Below are positions 48,201 through 60,571 of a stretch of DNA of 64,000 bases, in pieces. The position numbers and the translations under genes are program-made. The DNA lies in NCBI GenBank assembly GCA_038373885.1, contig JAWZYV010012530.1, positions 1,178,001-1,242,000 of the forward strand. The letters are read 5' to 3'. Position 1 is the stretch's first letter. Each line of letters begins with the position of its first letter. The DNA comes from Cheiracanthium punctorium. Its lineage: Eukaryota > Arthropoda > Arachnida > Araneae > Cheiracanthiidae. The notes under the pieces are model-generated. The model saw only the letters and a program-made list of their open reading frames with translations. It was not told where the DNA came from and made no database searches.

Positions 48201-49990
48201 TTTTGTGGGATTTCATCTGCGCTGGCAAAGTCCTAACATTTCTGCTCATAAATTTCCGCTATTAATTTAATTCAATGACAGTAAAATCTGTTAGTATCAG
48301 TAAATATTACAGTCTGTTTCATACAGTTTAACTTTAATATTTTTATGTATGTGACTTTGAAAGTCAACTTAATGAAAGTAAAAAAATCTGAAGTCATAGA
48401 TGATAATAAAAGAAAATTCCAGTAGTTTTCGCAAATACAGATCATTAATAAATTTAACATGCAAATACAATTTGAAATATTTTGGGGACCGTTCTTACTG
48501 TAGTAGCGATTAAATAATCCCATACGCGGTGCTTTATTAGGGATATTCGAAAGATATTTATAAGGCTCACTTTCGCTGAGAATTTGTCCAAAAGCATTCG
48601 TTTTTACGATGCTACTTTTTAGATTCTCTTGATTTATGGGTTGACTTTTCTCGATGGTCAAAGATTCTTACGTGTTTCCGAAGCCTTAAAATGGAAGTCA
48701 GGGATTTACTTTTCAACTCGTGAGATATGTGCATTTTGACTGAGACAATGACATTTGAAATTCTTATAATGCATTATAGTGATGCTGTGAATTTTAATAT
48801 ATTGTGTTTTATATTATTCCATAACAATCGCTCTATTTTACATGTATCCTGAACTTTTATTTCATTATTCTTCATTTTGTCTATTCAAACGGTTCCTGAT
48901 ATATATTTTTTCTCTCTTTTATACACTTTAAAGAATTATAATTATTTCAATTATTTTGACTGTTTTGTTTTGTCAGCGTTCTTATTATAAAATTCGAAAC
49001 TTAACATTAAATAAAGTTAAAATAAAGAGAAATTGATTTAAAATAATTAAAATAAAATAAATACCATAACAATCTATTTAAAAGTTATAAGTCCTTGTTT
49101 CTGTAACATAAAGAATGCTAATAATTACTGTGAACTTAAACGAGAGTGTATAAAGAAACAATAATTGATACATAATTTAAAAAGATTAAGCTCACCACAC
49201 AGTAACAAAGAAGTTCACAGAAAACGGATGAAGCTGTCTCTTTTTACTTAAAAACATTGTGGTGTCCCGCATGTAAGATTTTCACTCTGATGCACTGCAT
49301 ATTTCCTGGAAGTATCTTCAGTTGTGCGTAAAGCGTCAACTTGTGTTTTTAAAATAGATTATGTGTTGCTCCTAAAAACGTATTTTGAAAACAAACGAAC
49401 ATTCAACTGAAAAAAGTATAGAGTGCCTTGATAGCTAATCTTTCCCTTTTAAATGGAATTAATGGAACTGCTGACACGAAAATACAATAAAAGCAAAAAA
49501 GCAATGTATATTAAAATCAGACTTTAACCAGGCTAACAATAATTATAGACTATTTTTTTTCTGCCCCGACGTCACGACATTCTCTTTCTTCCGTTAGAAA
49601 TGTTTTGCTACATATGTTACAAGGTCACTCATAGTTACTTAGTATTCAAGGAAAATGAGCATTTAACAGAATTGCACATTTATAGAAGGAACACTAAAGA
49701 ACACTCCAAAGTCATGAAAACTATTTGCTCACATAAATAATATACTCAATTTTTTTTGACCCTGTTAAAATGCTTCATAACAATTCTTAATAAACAAACA
49801 TATTTTAAATTATACTAATAACAGTATACCGAGTCATGATTTTTTATTGAAGATGAAAGTGTTATATAATACATTTATATAACTATTCCTGTATGAAATA
49901 TTTTGAAACTATTTATTTCTACTTGAAACACGCAAAAAGTTCAGTTTTTACTAACAAACATTTTGCCACGGTGATCTCTCCAAATGTCGT
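45220..49990. other. AT-rich intergenic DNA, no gene seen
   Basis: Contains homopolymer C and G runs at 47169-47179, 47300-47309 and 47347-47353 within a balanced segment (47150-47380). Minus frames 47078-47377 and 48272-48661 (129 codons) have no recognised domain. The latter is the longest unexplained frame here, but its start region is the only part that does not look A/T-driven. Confidence 0.4.
46020..46061. repeat. Perfect inverted repeat, 16-bp arms
   Basis: GGCAAAACTCTATTTT (46020-46035) and AAAATAGAGTTTTGCC (46046-46061) pair fully over a 10-base loop. GCCAGTAAGAAA- and GCCAGTAAAGAAA-like words follow each arm, so it combines inverted and direct repetition. Confidence 0.85.
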
Positions 49991-49995
49991 TACTC

Positions 49996-50279
49996 TTAAC
50001 CCATTTATGCCTAGCGTCCCTTTTTTGGGACGGCATTTTCGCTATTAGTCGAAAACATTATTTATTTTTCCTAGCCTTTATTCATGAGTATTGAGCCTCA
50101 ACTCTACAAAATATTTTAACATGACCAAGTAGTATGTTGATATTTCAATTTTTATGCATAATGATTTTAAAAGAAATCATTCCTTGTTCAAGAAGTGGAC
50201 ATCAGAAATTTTTCTATTATTTCTGTTTTCAGTAAAAATCGAAGAAAGTCGCAAAAATATCCAGGCACAAATGGGTTAA
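49996..50279. mobile_element. Small piggyBac-type MITE, second family
   Basis: TTAA at 49996-49999 and 50276-50279 flank a 276-bp element. The left end is CCCATTTATGCCTAG and the right end, reversed, is CCCATTTGTGCCTGG (13 of 15 identical). TTAA duplication plus a CCC start points to piggyBac. Just inside the left end a small hairpin, CGTCCC-TTTTTT-GGGACG, is present. There is no coding capacity. Its interior differs from the 22- and 27-kb family. Confidence 0.8.
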
Positions 50280-51855
50280 GCGAAGCTTTATCATATCTTT
50301 TGAAAGATTAAATTATGTTAGCTGCTTTATATTCCCTGAGGACATGCTGAGTCGTTTAACCTATATTTTAAAAGAGAGTCATTAGCAACATTAACTCAAC
50401 ATATCAGAATATATACCATTAAAAAAGCAATGGAACTTGACATATTCCCAATTTACTTTTCAGTTTTCAGTATATATTGTTTCAATACCATGTACATTTT
50501 TTAAACCTACTTAAGAAAAAACCTTAATTACTTTTATTTTTTATACGAAACTACAATAAAATAGCAATATGTATTTTATCTGTACATAAAAACCGAAGAT
50601 ATTTTCAGTTTTCAACCACGCATTGCATAATTCAGTATAAAATACGCTTTATACATAACAGTGCCCTGTGAAGGACAGATGAACTGACGTTTTAATAAAA
50701 GGATTTGTATGAGTGACGGGAATGAAAATTTCATTTTGATAAAGTTCCGAAGAAATGAAATTTGCATTTTGTGAAAGAAAATAAACTTTTCGATAAAATT
50801 TGACGTTAATATCGAATCAGTGAATCAATAGTACGAACATAAGAAACAGTTACCATACAACAGTGACATTATACACAACAACCTTTATGTCAGAGTTATC
50901 ATAATTAAAATAAGATATCAAGTGTCGATACTTCAATGTCATGTGGTTATAATTAGGGGGATCTGTATCTGTTTTTTTTAATTTTATCAAGTTTGAAAAT
51001 TTGTATCTAAGTAATGGCTTTTATTGGCATGTTCATTCATTAAACTTCCAAGTGCACTATCATTTAAATTGGAAGCATGCACATTCAAAAAATCATCATG
51101 TAAAATTTTCTCAATAAATAAAATTAGATTTTCGTTCACAAATTATTTCAAAAAAGAAAAGTTTAACACAACTGATTTTGTATAATATTACAACGAATTA
51201 ATACACCTTAATACATATTATTTAGACTATGTATTAAGGTCATTAAAAATTCAGTGAAAAAATCAATTTTTATATAAAAATAAAATAAAATTCTGCAATC
51301 ATAATTTCTGTATCTATAAATGTCCCTTCTAAAAAGAATAACAAATATTAAATAATAAAGACAGCTCTTAGTTTTTCTTGAACCTGACTGCTATCACTCC
51401 TGATTAAAAAAATGTAAAAATAAAAACTAAAGACTGTATTAAGTCAATAATAACATCAGGGCTGAGAAGATACGCAGACTACTATGTTACTTACATTTTA
51501 GTCACACCCCTTGCACCAGAAAAGCAATCGTGAGCAAGAATGTGTGGCTGTCTTAGTCCAAGATAGACATACTAAGAGATTCCTCCCGCCTTCCCATAGA
51601 GGTCCCCAATCCTAACTCATGTGACTGTTGGAGTGAAAATGGGTGTGTTCAGTGTGTCAGCGCTGCAGCCTGTTTATCCAGTCAGCCACGAATAACGTAC
51701 AAAATCTAAGAAGAGCCATATTTAAGATTTCTTTTGCTATTAAATTACTGCAACGTCAAATGGCGTTAGTAAGCCTAATGCTGAAAAACCGTTAAATGTT
51801 AGTTTGAGAAATCAAGAGGTATCCTATCAGTTCCTACAAAGACTGCAGAATGTAA
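50280..51855. other. Intergenic DNA, no gene seen
   Basis: AT-rich, with a balanced island at about 51460-51700 that has no open frame and no recognised ends. Confidence 0.4.
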
Positions 51856-51945
51856 TAACTGTGTGGGCTTGCGTACCCATCACTGCCAGCCACCTGCGAG
51901 CGGTGAGGTCTCGGGTTCGAATCCCGTTAACATATGGTTGTCATC
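51856..51945 (+). repeat. tRNA-like remnant with B-box (SINE-like)
   Basis: CGGGTTCGAATCCCG (51912-51926) is a T-arm with a consensus B-box (GGTTCGAATCC). The upstream GTGTGGGCTTGCGTACCC is a weak A-box candidate. The cloverleaf cannot be completed. A pyrimidine-rich stretch follows. A SINE or tRNA pseudogene is the best call. Confidence 0.5.
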
Positions 51946-53127
51946 TTCTCTCCTTCTTCCCTGTTTGTACTCCTATTGTGTTCTTCTATGATTGTTAGTA
52001 AATCTTATTTGGAATGAAATAAATGTTAAACGGATATTCATTTGTATAACACCATCTCTAAATTGCAGTCAAAACTCTCAAGAATAAATTCTCAAAATTC
52101 CTAGAGGAAATTCCTCTTTTTTGTAGCACCGTTTAGCAAATGAAATATATTGAACATTTACGCAGAAGATGAACTTTTGTGGTGAAAAATAATTTGGAAG
52201 AAAAAGATTTATATGCCAAATTTGACGATTTTTTCGGATGATTATTCACCACAGTTTTCAAACAACATTTATTAAAAATGTGGATTTATTTTAAGCTCAA
52301 GTCACTAGATAAAAATTAGTGGTGGATAATCTTCCGATAGTAGTGGAAGATCTTCCGATAAAAATCGAAAAAACTGACAGCTGTGGAAAAGAGATATAAA
52401 CTAAGAACAATGCTTGGAGTTTAGTAACTATCCATTAATTGGCTAATACAATACGAGTGGCATCAAATTACTTGCAATAAATCAAAATGCGAGAAAAGTT
52501 GTTTGTCACTGTCTTCCTGGAAATCAAATTGCGAAGATGGTTTTTGCCACGTTCAAATGGTGTTACTAGTAATCGAAATGAAAGAATTCTTCTATTGTAT
52601 TTGGTATTACGAAAGTAGTCGAAAAGGGTATTACAAAAAGAAAGAAATAATAGATGGACATAAGTTTTATGAAGGATATTCTGAAGAAAGTAAAAAACAA
52701 ACACTTTTTCCTTCATAAATATGTTGAGATGTAGAAAACCTAAATTTAAAAAAAACAGATTAATTTTCAGACGTATCATATCTTTCAAAATGTACAATTT
52801 TTTGTATAACATGTTTACTGTTGCAATATATACAAGGAAAAAAAATTACAAAGCTTTGAGATATGAAATTTTAAGTTACCACCAATTAACGTGTTATGTA
52901 TGTTTTTCAAAAAATAGTCACGCGCTTTAATTCTTTATTTATTAGAAATAAGTGGGTAATGCAAATTAAAATTAAGAAAGGATAAAAAATAAGGTAGGAA
53001 AAAAAGACAACGTTAGAAAAAAAAATCTCGTTAATTTGCAAAAGTGACCCTTTTTTTAAGCTTGTATACGATCCCCGTTCAAAAGAATTCTCAACTAGTA
53101 AAATGTGTTCCATACATTAATGAGGTG
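51946..53127. other. AT-rich intergenic DNA, no gene seen
   Basis: AATCTTCCGATA/GATCTTCCGATA words repeat twice at 52327-52361. Overlapping frames on both strands at 52468-52930 reflect low stop density by chance; none shows a domain. Confidence 0.4.
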
Positions 53128-53185
53128 ATGCACAAAATTTCAGCCTTTCATCATAAAACATCTTGGAGTTATCTTTAAATAAAAA
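53128..53185 (+). repeat. Dispersed repeat, copy B (pair with 41078-41135)
   Basis: GCACAAAATTTCAGCCTTTC, ATAAAACA and ATCTTTAAATAAA appear in the same order as at 41.08 kb. Similarity seems to fade on both sides. Confidence 0.55.
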
Positions 53186-53730
53186 TTCTCAGTGACTATA
53201 CGTGTCCTTTGAATGTTAACATTTATTAATATAATCCCAAAAGATATTCATCTTCGTACCTCTGACACACTTTAGGATATAATACTCCAATTTTGCACAT
53301 CGGCTCTTCATTGTATGGGTAACACTTTACTTACTAGGAATTATTTTTTACAGGGTCGTATACACATTTTAAAAACTACAACAAAACTAGAGCGCTTTTT
53401 TCTTGATGCAGTCTTTCATTCTATCTTATTTTGAACAATTTTTCAATTCACATAACCCATTTATCTCAATCAATCGATAAAAACTCCAAATTTGTAAACA
53501 TCTTTTGGGGACCCTTTCTTATTACTAGAATGTATTTATATGCTTGTAAATGGAAATTGCATTATACCCAAGAAAACACGAAATAAGTGGAAATAGCTAA
53601 AATATTGTACTACATAAAGAAATGCTATTAGATTTAGGAAAATTAATCAGTCATAAACTAGCACATTATTTAAAGTATTAAATCTTGAAAACATACTTCC
53701 ATTTTTTTTATTTTTTTATCATATTTCAGG

Positions 53731-53772
53731 CTCTGTTAGTTACTGTATACTCGTATACAGTAACTAACAGAG
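53731..53772. repeat. Perfect inverted repeat, 20-bp arms, 2-base centre
   Basis: CTCTGTTAGTTACTGTATAC (53731-53750) and its exact complement (53753-53772) are separated only by TC. Being perfect, it is either recent, maintained, or an assembly or replication artefact. No frame overlaps it. Confidence 0.92.
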
Positions 53773-53832
53773 TTGAGACGTTGAGAATAATTTTTCATAT
53801 GTAAAAAACTGTATAAAATAAAATTAAAATTT

Positions 53833-53889
53833 ACGATAAATATTAAAAATTACGATAAATATTAAAATATACGATAAATATTAAAATTT
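53833..53889 (+). repeat. 19-bp tandem repeat, three units
   Basis: ACGATAAATATTAAAA occurs at 53833, 53852 and 53871, with 2-3 varying bases at each unit end. Confidence 0.85.
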
Positions 53890-56136
53890 TTCTATATACT
53901 TCTCCATCAGGTGTTTAGTTTGGATAATTGGTATTTTAAACAAAGTGCTATGTAAATCCCTTATTGAAAATTGTTTTTCTTTGTACACTCAACGCCCTGC
54001 AAATAAATAATCTTACGTATACAAAATCAATCAATAACTCTTTCAGCGGATATAATTAGTTTAACTATCAATGTCCGGAAAATCTATCAGGTAACACGCT
54101 AGTGAGAATTTAATGTAGTGCTACTGCAACAATAATTCTTAATATCAACACAATTAGACTATTGGACACATAATAATAAAAAATTCAAAAGCATTCTGTC
54201 AAAACTTGGAGAACTACAGTATTCCGAAATCTTCTAGGAATACGTTTAATACAAAACCTGTATTTCAAAGAGTTTGGTGCACCACTATAAGTGAATAATA
54301 CGTATTCATCATTAATATTCCAAAATAAAAATAAATGCAAAATATATTTAGTATTACGGCAGTCTGGCTTTTGATTTTAATTTAATTTTATACCTTATTT
54401 AAAAAATAAGGATAAAACCGTCAAGAAAATATCCACTTCTACTTTCAAACATTTTTTTAGAGGAAGAGCTATATCAACAAAAAGAAAATTGAAAACTGGG
54501 TTTATAAAATGAACTATGATTTCTGTTGTTCTGAAAGGGAAACTACGAATATATTTTCTTTTCGAATAAAAATGTTTTTAGAAATAAAACAGTATCTCAT
54601 TCCTATTACTCCTATATGATAAAAATAAACAAACAAACAAGAGAACCGTACATATCATAATTATTAATTCTTACAAAATGGCACCTTTAAACATTGATTT
54701 TCCAAAGTTCTTTCTTCATTTTCGGAATAATAATATCTTTATGAATTTCACTAGTAATTCTCTAGTAATAAAAATAATCGCTGAGGAGCAATATCACAAC
54801 TTCACGCACTTTTAAGTTGAGACTTTACAAAAATGCTTATTGGTATTTGATTATTTCCTTGACATGTGTCAAAAAGGCAGTCAATCTTTGTCATGGAACT
54901 TAATTGAAATTTCTGATGCCGAAGATACGTAGGGGTTGGACAGAGACGAGCAGATCTTGCCTTCAAGCGGACGTCTTCCATCAGGATTGATTGGTGGTTC
55001 GATCAATAGTGATTGATCGAATACATATAAATGTCTAATCAATCACCTTGTTTCCTAGCTATTATTTACCGTAAAGCCTTCGGGATTACACGAGTGAATA
55101 TAATTGTGCATAAAATTACGAACATCGATTGGCAATGGCCTATTTATTGTCTTATAGAGCGCTATTAATTTCGTCATCTAAACCCGTTATGGTCGAGTCT
55201 AAATTGTCGTGAGTATGGAGGAATCTACCAGACTTGTGAATTACTTCATAGAGTGCTTTGGTTTGTAATATATCTCCGTGAATAATATAGAATATTTAGG
55301 TGGCTATAATTTCCATTAACAACATGTGCGAAATACATGAAAACATCTTCAGCGAAATTCAAATTACAGCTTGCTCTAGTAATTTTTTTACTGTGAAAGT
55401 TGTTTTGCACAAACACAACTAATCTTTTCGCTTACCGATTATTAAAGAGCAGATTTCTCTGTCTACGCATAACCATTCAAAAAGTGTTGCCTGACTCAGT
55501 ATGAAACTACAACCTCTTTTAGCATTTACAAATACTCAAAGCATTGCAAAGAAATGTACCATAGTTGCATTTAAGAAATCAAAACGTGCATTTAAGATAC
55601 CACTGAAGAAATACTATAAAGAAAGAACATAAATATATCGTTAAAAGTGTTACGCACTGTCCCCCCAGCTTAAGCTCAATCTGGACGCAAACACGCATGC
55701 GCTAACTGAACGAGTCCAGCTTCAAGAAAGGGTGAGGATATGAAGCACAGAATATGTTTACGTTATGAACAGTTTTGGAAATGACGAAAACGATAGCAAT
55801 AAAAAAGCAACTTGGTTTTCAGTAATAAGAAATTAATAATCATGGTTTAATACTTAAAAAGTGCTTTTTTTCAATTGAAGTCGTCGTCCAGCAAAATTAC
55901 CATTGCTCACCTTTCTACCCATACCCTTTTCTGTGTTTGAATTCATCCTTCGTAGTTGCCAGCACTTAACGTTGGAGAACAATGCTTTTTGAAAACATTT
56001 TTTCACATGACTAATTATGAACAGTACACAAGCAAATCCAGTAAGTTCTTTTTTTTATTTTTGAAAGATCTGTTTTTAAGTCATATAAAAAAGTATCTGA
56101 AATGCATGTATATTTTTAGTACATGTATGCATTGAC
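53890..56136. other. Intergenic DNA with a candidate regulatory island
   Basis: Mostly AT-rich. The island at about 54890-55240 is balanced, not open in any frame, and contains clustered Pbx/Exd-Hox-like words (GATTGATTGG, GTGATTGATCG, CTAATCAATCACC) within 70 bases. 55655-55740 is a small GC-richer patch. No transposon ends were seen. Confidence 0.35.
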
Positions 56137-56809
56137 TACGAGGTGTGCCTAAAAAGTAAGGTGAGTGGTCCGATATCTCAACGGCAACATGTGCTACGCG
56201 CACGCGCTTTCACGTGACGATCCAGAGACATGTCAAGGAGCGCCACTTAGCAGGAAGTCTCGTGGCTGTCATGGGAAAAGCCGCTACGGACAGTCTAACG
56301 TAGTCAGCGTGAGACCGTGCAATGGAGCAAAGAGTGAACATCAAGTTCTGTTACAAACTGGAAAAACGGCTACGGAGACGCATGGAATGTTGGTGCAAGT
56401 GTACGGGACGGAAGTCCTGAGCAGAAAATGCATTTAAGACTTGTTCAAACGTTTTCGTGACGGCAAGGAAACGAGTGAGGATGAGCCAGTAACTGTTCTC
56501 ATCCACCGTACTCCCCTGATCTGGCGCATGCGGACTTCTTTCTGTTTCCCCGCATGAAGCAGGTCCTAAAAGGGCCACGTTTTGCGGACGTGCCGGCCAT
56601 CCAAGGACCTATGACATCCGTTCTGCGATCGATTCCGAAAGAGGCATTTTCTCAGAGTTTTCAGAAGCTTTATGAACATTTTCAAAAGTGTGTTGTGTAC
56701 AATGGTGTGTTGTGTACAATAACTTTGAAGGCCAATAAAGGTAATTTATTTGTATTTCTGTTTTGTTTCTTTTCTAATACCATTCACCGAACTTTTTAGA
56801 CACCTCGTA
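56137..56809 (+). mobile_element. Internally deleted mariner element
   Basis: The element (56139-56807, 669 bp) lies between TA sites. The left end CGAGGTGTGCCTAAAAAGTA and the reverse complement of the right end, CGAGGTGTCTAAAAAGTTCG, are the terminal inverted repeats. It carries the first and last parts of a mariner transposase gene with the middle removed, so its length is about half of the usual 1.3 kb. It could be moved only by a transposase made elsewhere. Confidence 0.92.
56322..56800 (+). pseudogene. Mariner transposase, central part deleted
   Basis: ATG at 56322 starts MEQRVNIKFCYKLEKTATET, the N-terminal HTH of mariner transposases, continuing to LFKRFRDGKETSEDEP near 56490. One in-frame TAA near 56435 interrupts it. 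At about 56495-56512 the sequence jumps to SPDLAHADFFLFPRMKQVLK, the block with the third catalytic Asp, and on to the C-terminal region near 56730 (KLYEHFQKCVV). The linker with WVPHxL and the first two catalytic Asp residues are absent, so no active enzyme can be made. The usual stop after the C-terminus is blurred by a short GTGTTGTGTACAAT duplication at 56691-56719. Confidence 0.9.
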
Positions 56810-58400
56810 TTTACTTCATTCGAAGATTTATTGTAAGTATGAATACATTTTCAATATTTTTTCCTCGAAATAAGATTTCTTTTTAGTTCAGGACTTTTTT
56901 TTCTTTCGAGAATAGATTGGATGATTACTTAAAGAGCAATATTACTTTACATGACTTTGTGAAAAAGTATTTCATGGATTAAACTAAAGTAATGAATATT
57001 TTTACATTTCTACTTGAAATGTGTACCCTAGTATCATAGATAATTCAAAAGACTTTAAAAGAACGTTCAGCCTGCATTAAGAGTTATAAACTTAATGTTA
57101 AATGTTAATATACTTATAAATAATATTCATAAAACTGTATCTTTAAAACTTATTTTATGAATAAAACTTCTCCTTGCACTCGAAATTATATCGTTTCTTC
57201 AAAAATTGATGCATAAGAATGTTTGTACTTACTCAAATGTGAACAAGACATAACTGCAGAGATATCACAATCTTTCTAAAATCATTATTTCAATCTTTGT
57301 CTTATTTTAACATCCAAAAACGTGAACGTATTCCAAAGCAACGAACCATGAGCAGATTTCATTCCGATTTTATTTAATAAGAACCTTCCACTTTTATGGC
57401 AACATCTGCATAGCCCTAGCCCCTCCTGAGAAATTTCAAGTAAGGTATTTTGATTACTTCTTCATGGGTGGAAGAAGAAAAGGCAGAAAAAACACACTAA
57501 AGAAACTGTACGTGAGCTTCATACAAAGAGCAGCATAATCTAAGAGATCTCCAATATATCATTTGGAGACGTGACTGGCATTAGAGGCCAGCATTTGAAA
57601 ATTTAGAGAACAACAATGTATATGTAAACACAAGTCGTTCAAACAAATGGATAAATTCTTTACATTTGAATTTTCCGAAATGGGTAGCAATTTTGAGTGG
57701 AAGTAAAAAGGCTATTCTCTGGCTGGCTGACGTGACTTGCGGGTTTTAACAGATATTTTTTGAAAGCTGGGTAATTTTAGTGGTTTTAGTTAGCTCATGC
57801 TTACTAGAATTTAGATCGAAGAAATGGCGGTTATATTTAACTGTTTAATAAGTTTGAAGAATTAAGAAGTCGATTAAACTGATGTAACATTTTCTGAACT
57901 CCAAAATAATGAATTTTTCATTCCATAACGTACCAAATATTTAGATTTTTTTTACACGTTAAATTTTTTTGCGTATATTACATAAAGTGATGATTAATTT
58001 AAATTAAATAGCTATTCGCCATTTTTGTCATTTCTTGATGATGGTGTAAGATAGTGCTTGCAAATTAATAGTTGCTACTATGAAACTATAAAACAAACTC
58101 CCGAAAAATGAAAGAAAAAAAAGACGATTTTAATCATGCGAAATTGAACACCATTGTTTTTCGTTTACTATATACTTAAAACTTCTAGGTGAAATTTTGA
58201 TATATAAGTAAAAAGTTTTATGCCTAGTGCTGAATGTTATGAGAATGAAATGCAAATTGATTTTAGTATCAAAAATAGAATGTGTTATTAAAAGTGAGGG
58301 AAAAAATGTATTTAAAAATTCTCAAAAAAAAACCATTCATCTCATTAACAGAACTAGTTCAAAATATGTTCAGACTGAGAACGCAGGCTCAACTTCTGTT
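56810..58400. other. Intergenic DNA, no gene seen
   Basis: AT-rich; 57330-57780 is more balanced but not open. The chance frame 58227-58433 has no domain. Confidence 0.4.
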
Positions 58401-58476
58401 GATCTAGTTGTGTTTCTGAGGCAACACAACTAGATCACAAGAATCACAACTAGATCACAAGGTTGATCTAGTTGTG
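58401..58476. repeat. Four copies of GATCTAGTTGTG in +,-,-,+ order
   Basis: GATCTAGTTGTG occurs forward at 58401 and 58465 and as its complement CACAACTAGATC at 58425 and 58445. TCTGAGGCA/ACTGAGGCA words follow both forward copies. The arrangement can fold in several ways. No function is recognised. Confidence 0.85.
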
Positions 58477-59608
58477 TTACTGAGGCACAAGTATTGCAAA
58501 GAAAGAAAAATAAATAACGCAAAAATTACTTTACAAGAAAACACACAAACTCTTAAATCAATAAAAACTGTACATATAATTCAAGGTCTACAAGCTCCTG
58601 TCTTCATCGGCAAAAATGTATTCGCAAATAGACGACGGCGAAAAATAAAAGTAAATTAAAAAGGTGAAGAAAGAAAATATTTAAAAACAAGCAAGATTAA
58701 TAATCGTAAGTTACGCAAGAAAGGTAATCAATGCAAGAAAACTGGAGTAAAAGAAGTAAAAGAAAAATAAGCAGGTATAATGGCAATGATCAAAGTGAAA
58801 GAAAAAGCAAAAACAGTAGGACTTAGGTGATATTAGGGAATAAAAGCGAATTAAAATAAAACACGCACACAACAACACGCAATAAAACAAATAAAACGGA
58901 AAGTAAATAGCGAGGTAAAGGCGCTTTATTAATAAAAACAACACAAAAGGATAAAATAAAACAGAAATTACAATTATTTAACTGTATAATTTATTTTTAT
59001 ACTGTTAATTACTTAAAGATAATCTATTAGCATTTAATTTAAGATGCTACCATATGAAGGACAAAATAAAATAAAAGCAAATTGTATGAGCCTAAGGTAA
59101 CATTTGTTAGTTTTTTTTCAAACAATCAATGTCAAGTACATTATTCTTTCTAGAATTTTCTCAAAAAAATATTAGCGTGAAACTTGACACTAATACTGAC
59201 AAGAGGCCAAACAAGTGACATATCTCCTAAAACTTACACAAAGTAACGAGAATCCTTAGAAACGTAAGCAGTTAATTCAAACGCTGGATTTTTTTTCATG
59301 TATACCATCCTAAAAAAGTGTGATGGAGTAGCAGTAATTATTTTTTTTTCTTTCTGCGTACGATTTATGCTTACGGGATACTCCTGAAACAAAAGCTTTA
59401 AAGATTAACTATGCCTGTGGCGCGAAAAATAGATTGCTATGTGTGTATAGCGCACTTTACGAAACAAAATACATGCAATTTCAGTGTTATGAAAGTGTGT
59501 CCATTATTGTTTACTTTAGAACTAATCAATATTTAAAAACATTGAGCCATTTTTTAAACAACAAAAATGGTACTGTAAAAAGTGAAGCATGTATTACGAT
59601 ACTTTAAG
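58477..59608. other. AT-rich intergenic DNA, no gene seen
   Basis: Purine-rich on the plus strand at 58640-58970 (many AAAATAA and GAAAG words). Frames here are Lys-rich on plus and Phe/Leu-rich on minus, and are artefacts. Confidence 0.45.
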
Positions 59609-60571
59609 TATCAATCGCATTATCTGCATTTCATATAAAATGGATTAGCTACAGGGAAATATTGTGAAAATATCAGTTTATGAGATAATTTTTATGCAAA
59701 AAAGCTCCAACAGCTGTAGTCGAGCTAAATATGTCGACATCAGTAGGCAAATGTGTTAAACAATCGTAATATAGATAGAATAAAGAAGGTCGAAATCTTT
59801 CGCATATTAAAATTTGAAAATCTAAATGTGTGCCACGTTTTAGCCTCGTTTTAAAGAGAAGTTTATGCGGGTTGGTAATTCGTTTAAAATGATTTAGGTA
59901 TATTTTTTTTTCTAATAGATAGATATTTTATCAATCGCATTATCTGCATTTCATATAAAATGGATTAGCTACAGGGAAATATTGTGAAAATATCAGTTTA
60001 TGAGATAATTTTTATGCAAAAAAGCTCCAACAGCTGTAGTCGAGCTAAATATGTCGACATCAGTAGGCAAATGTGTTAAACAATCGTAATATAGATAGAA
60101 TAAAGAAGGTCGAAATCTTTCGCATATTAAAATTTGAAAATCTAAATGTGTGCCACGTTTTAGCCTCGTTTTAAAGAGAAGTTTATGCGGGTTGGTAATT
60201 CGTTTAAAATGATTTAGGTATATTTTTTTTTTCTAATAGATAGATATTTTATCAATCGCATTATCTGCATTTCATATAAAATGGATTAGCTACAGGGAAA
60301 TATTGTGAAAATATCAGTTTATGAGATAATTTTTATGCAAAAAAGCTCCAACAGCTGTAGTCGAGCTAAATATGTCGACATCAGTAGGCAAATGTGTTAA
60401 ACAATCGTAATATAGATAGAATAAAGAAGGTCGAAATCTTTCGCATATTAAAATTTGAAAATCTAAATGTGTGCCACGTTTTAGCTTCGTTTTAAAGAGA
60501 AGTTTATGCGGGTTGGTAATTCGTTTAAAATGATTTAGGTATATTTTTTTTTTCTAACAGATAGATATTTT
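59609..60571 (+). repeat. Three near-identical 320-bp tandem units
   Basis: TCAATCGCATTATCTGCATT starts units at 59611, 59931 and 60252, giving periods of 320 and 321 (one extra T in the T-run of unit 2). The units differ only at scattered single bases, for example CCTCG to CTTCG and TAATAG to TAACAG in unit 3. Each contains CTCCAACAGCTGTAGTCGAG and a T-run followed by TAATAGATAGATATTTT at the junction. No open frame runs through the unit. The near-identity points to very recent expansion, or to an assembly issue. Confidence 0.95.

Noticed and set aside
48272..48661. 129-codon minus-strand frame
   Set aside because: No domain recognised. The first 60 residues look less A/T-driven than usual, but nothing else supports a gene.
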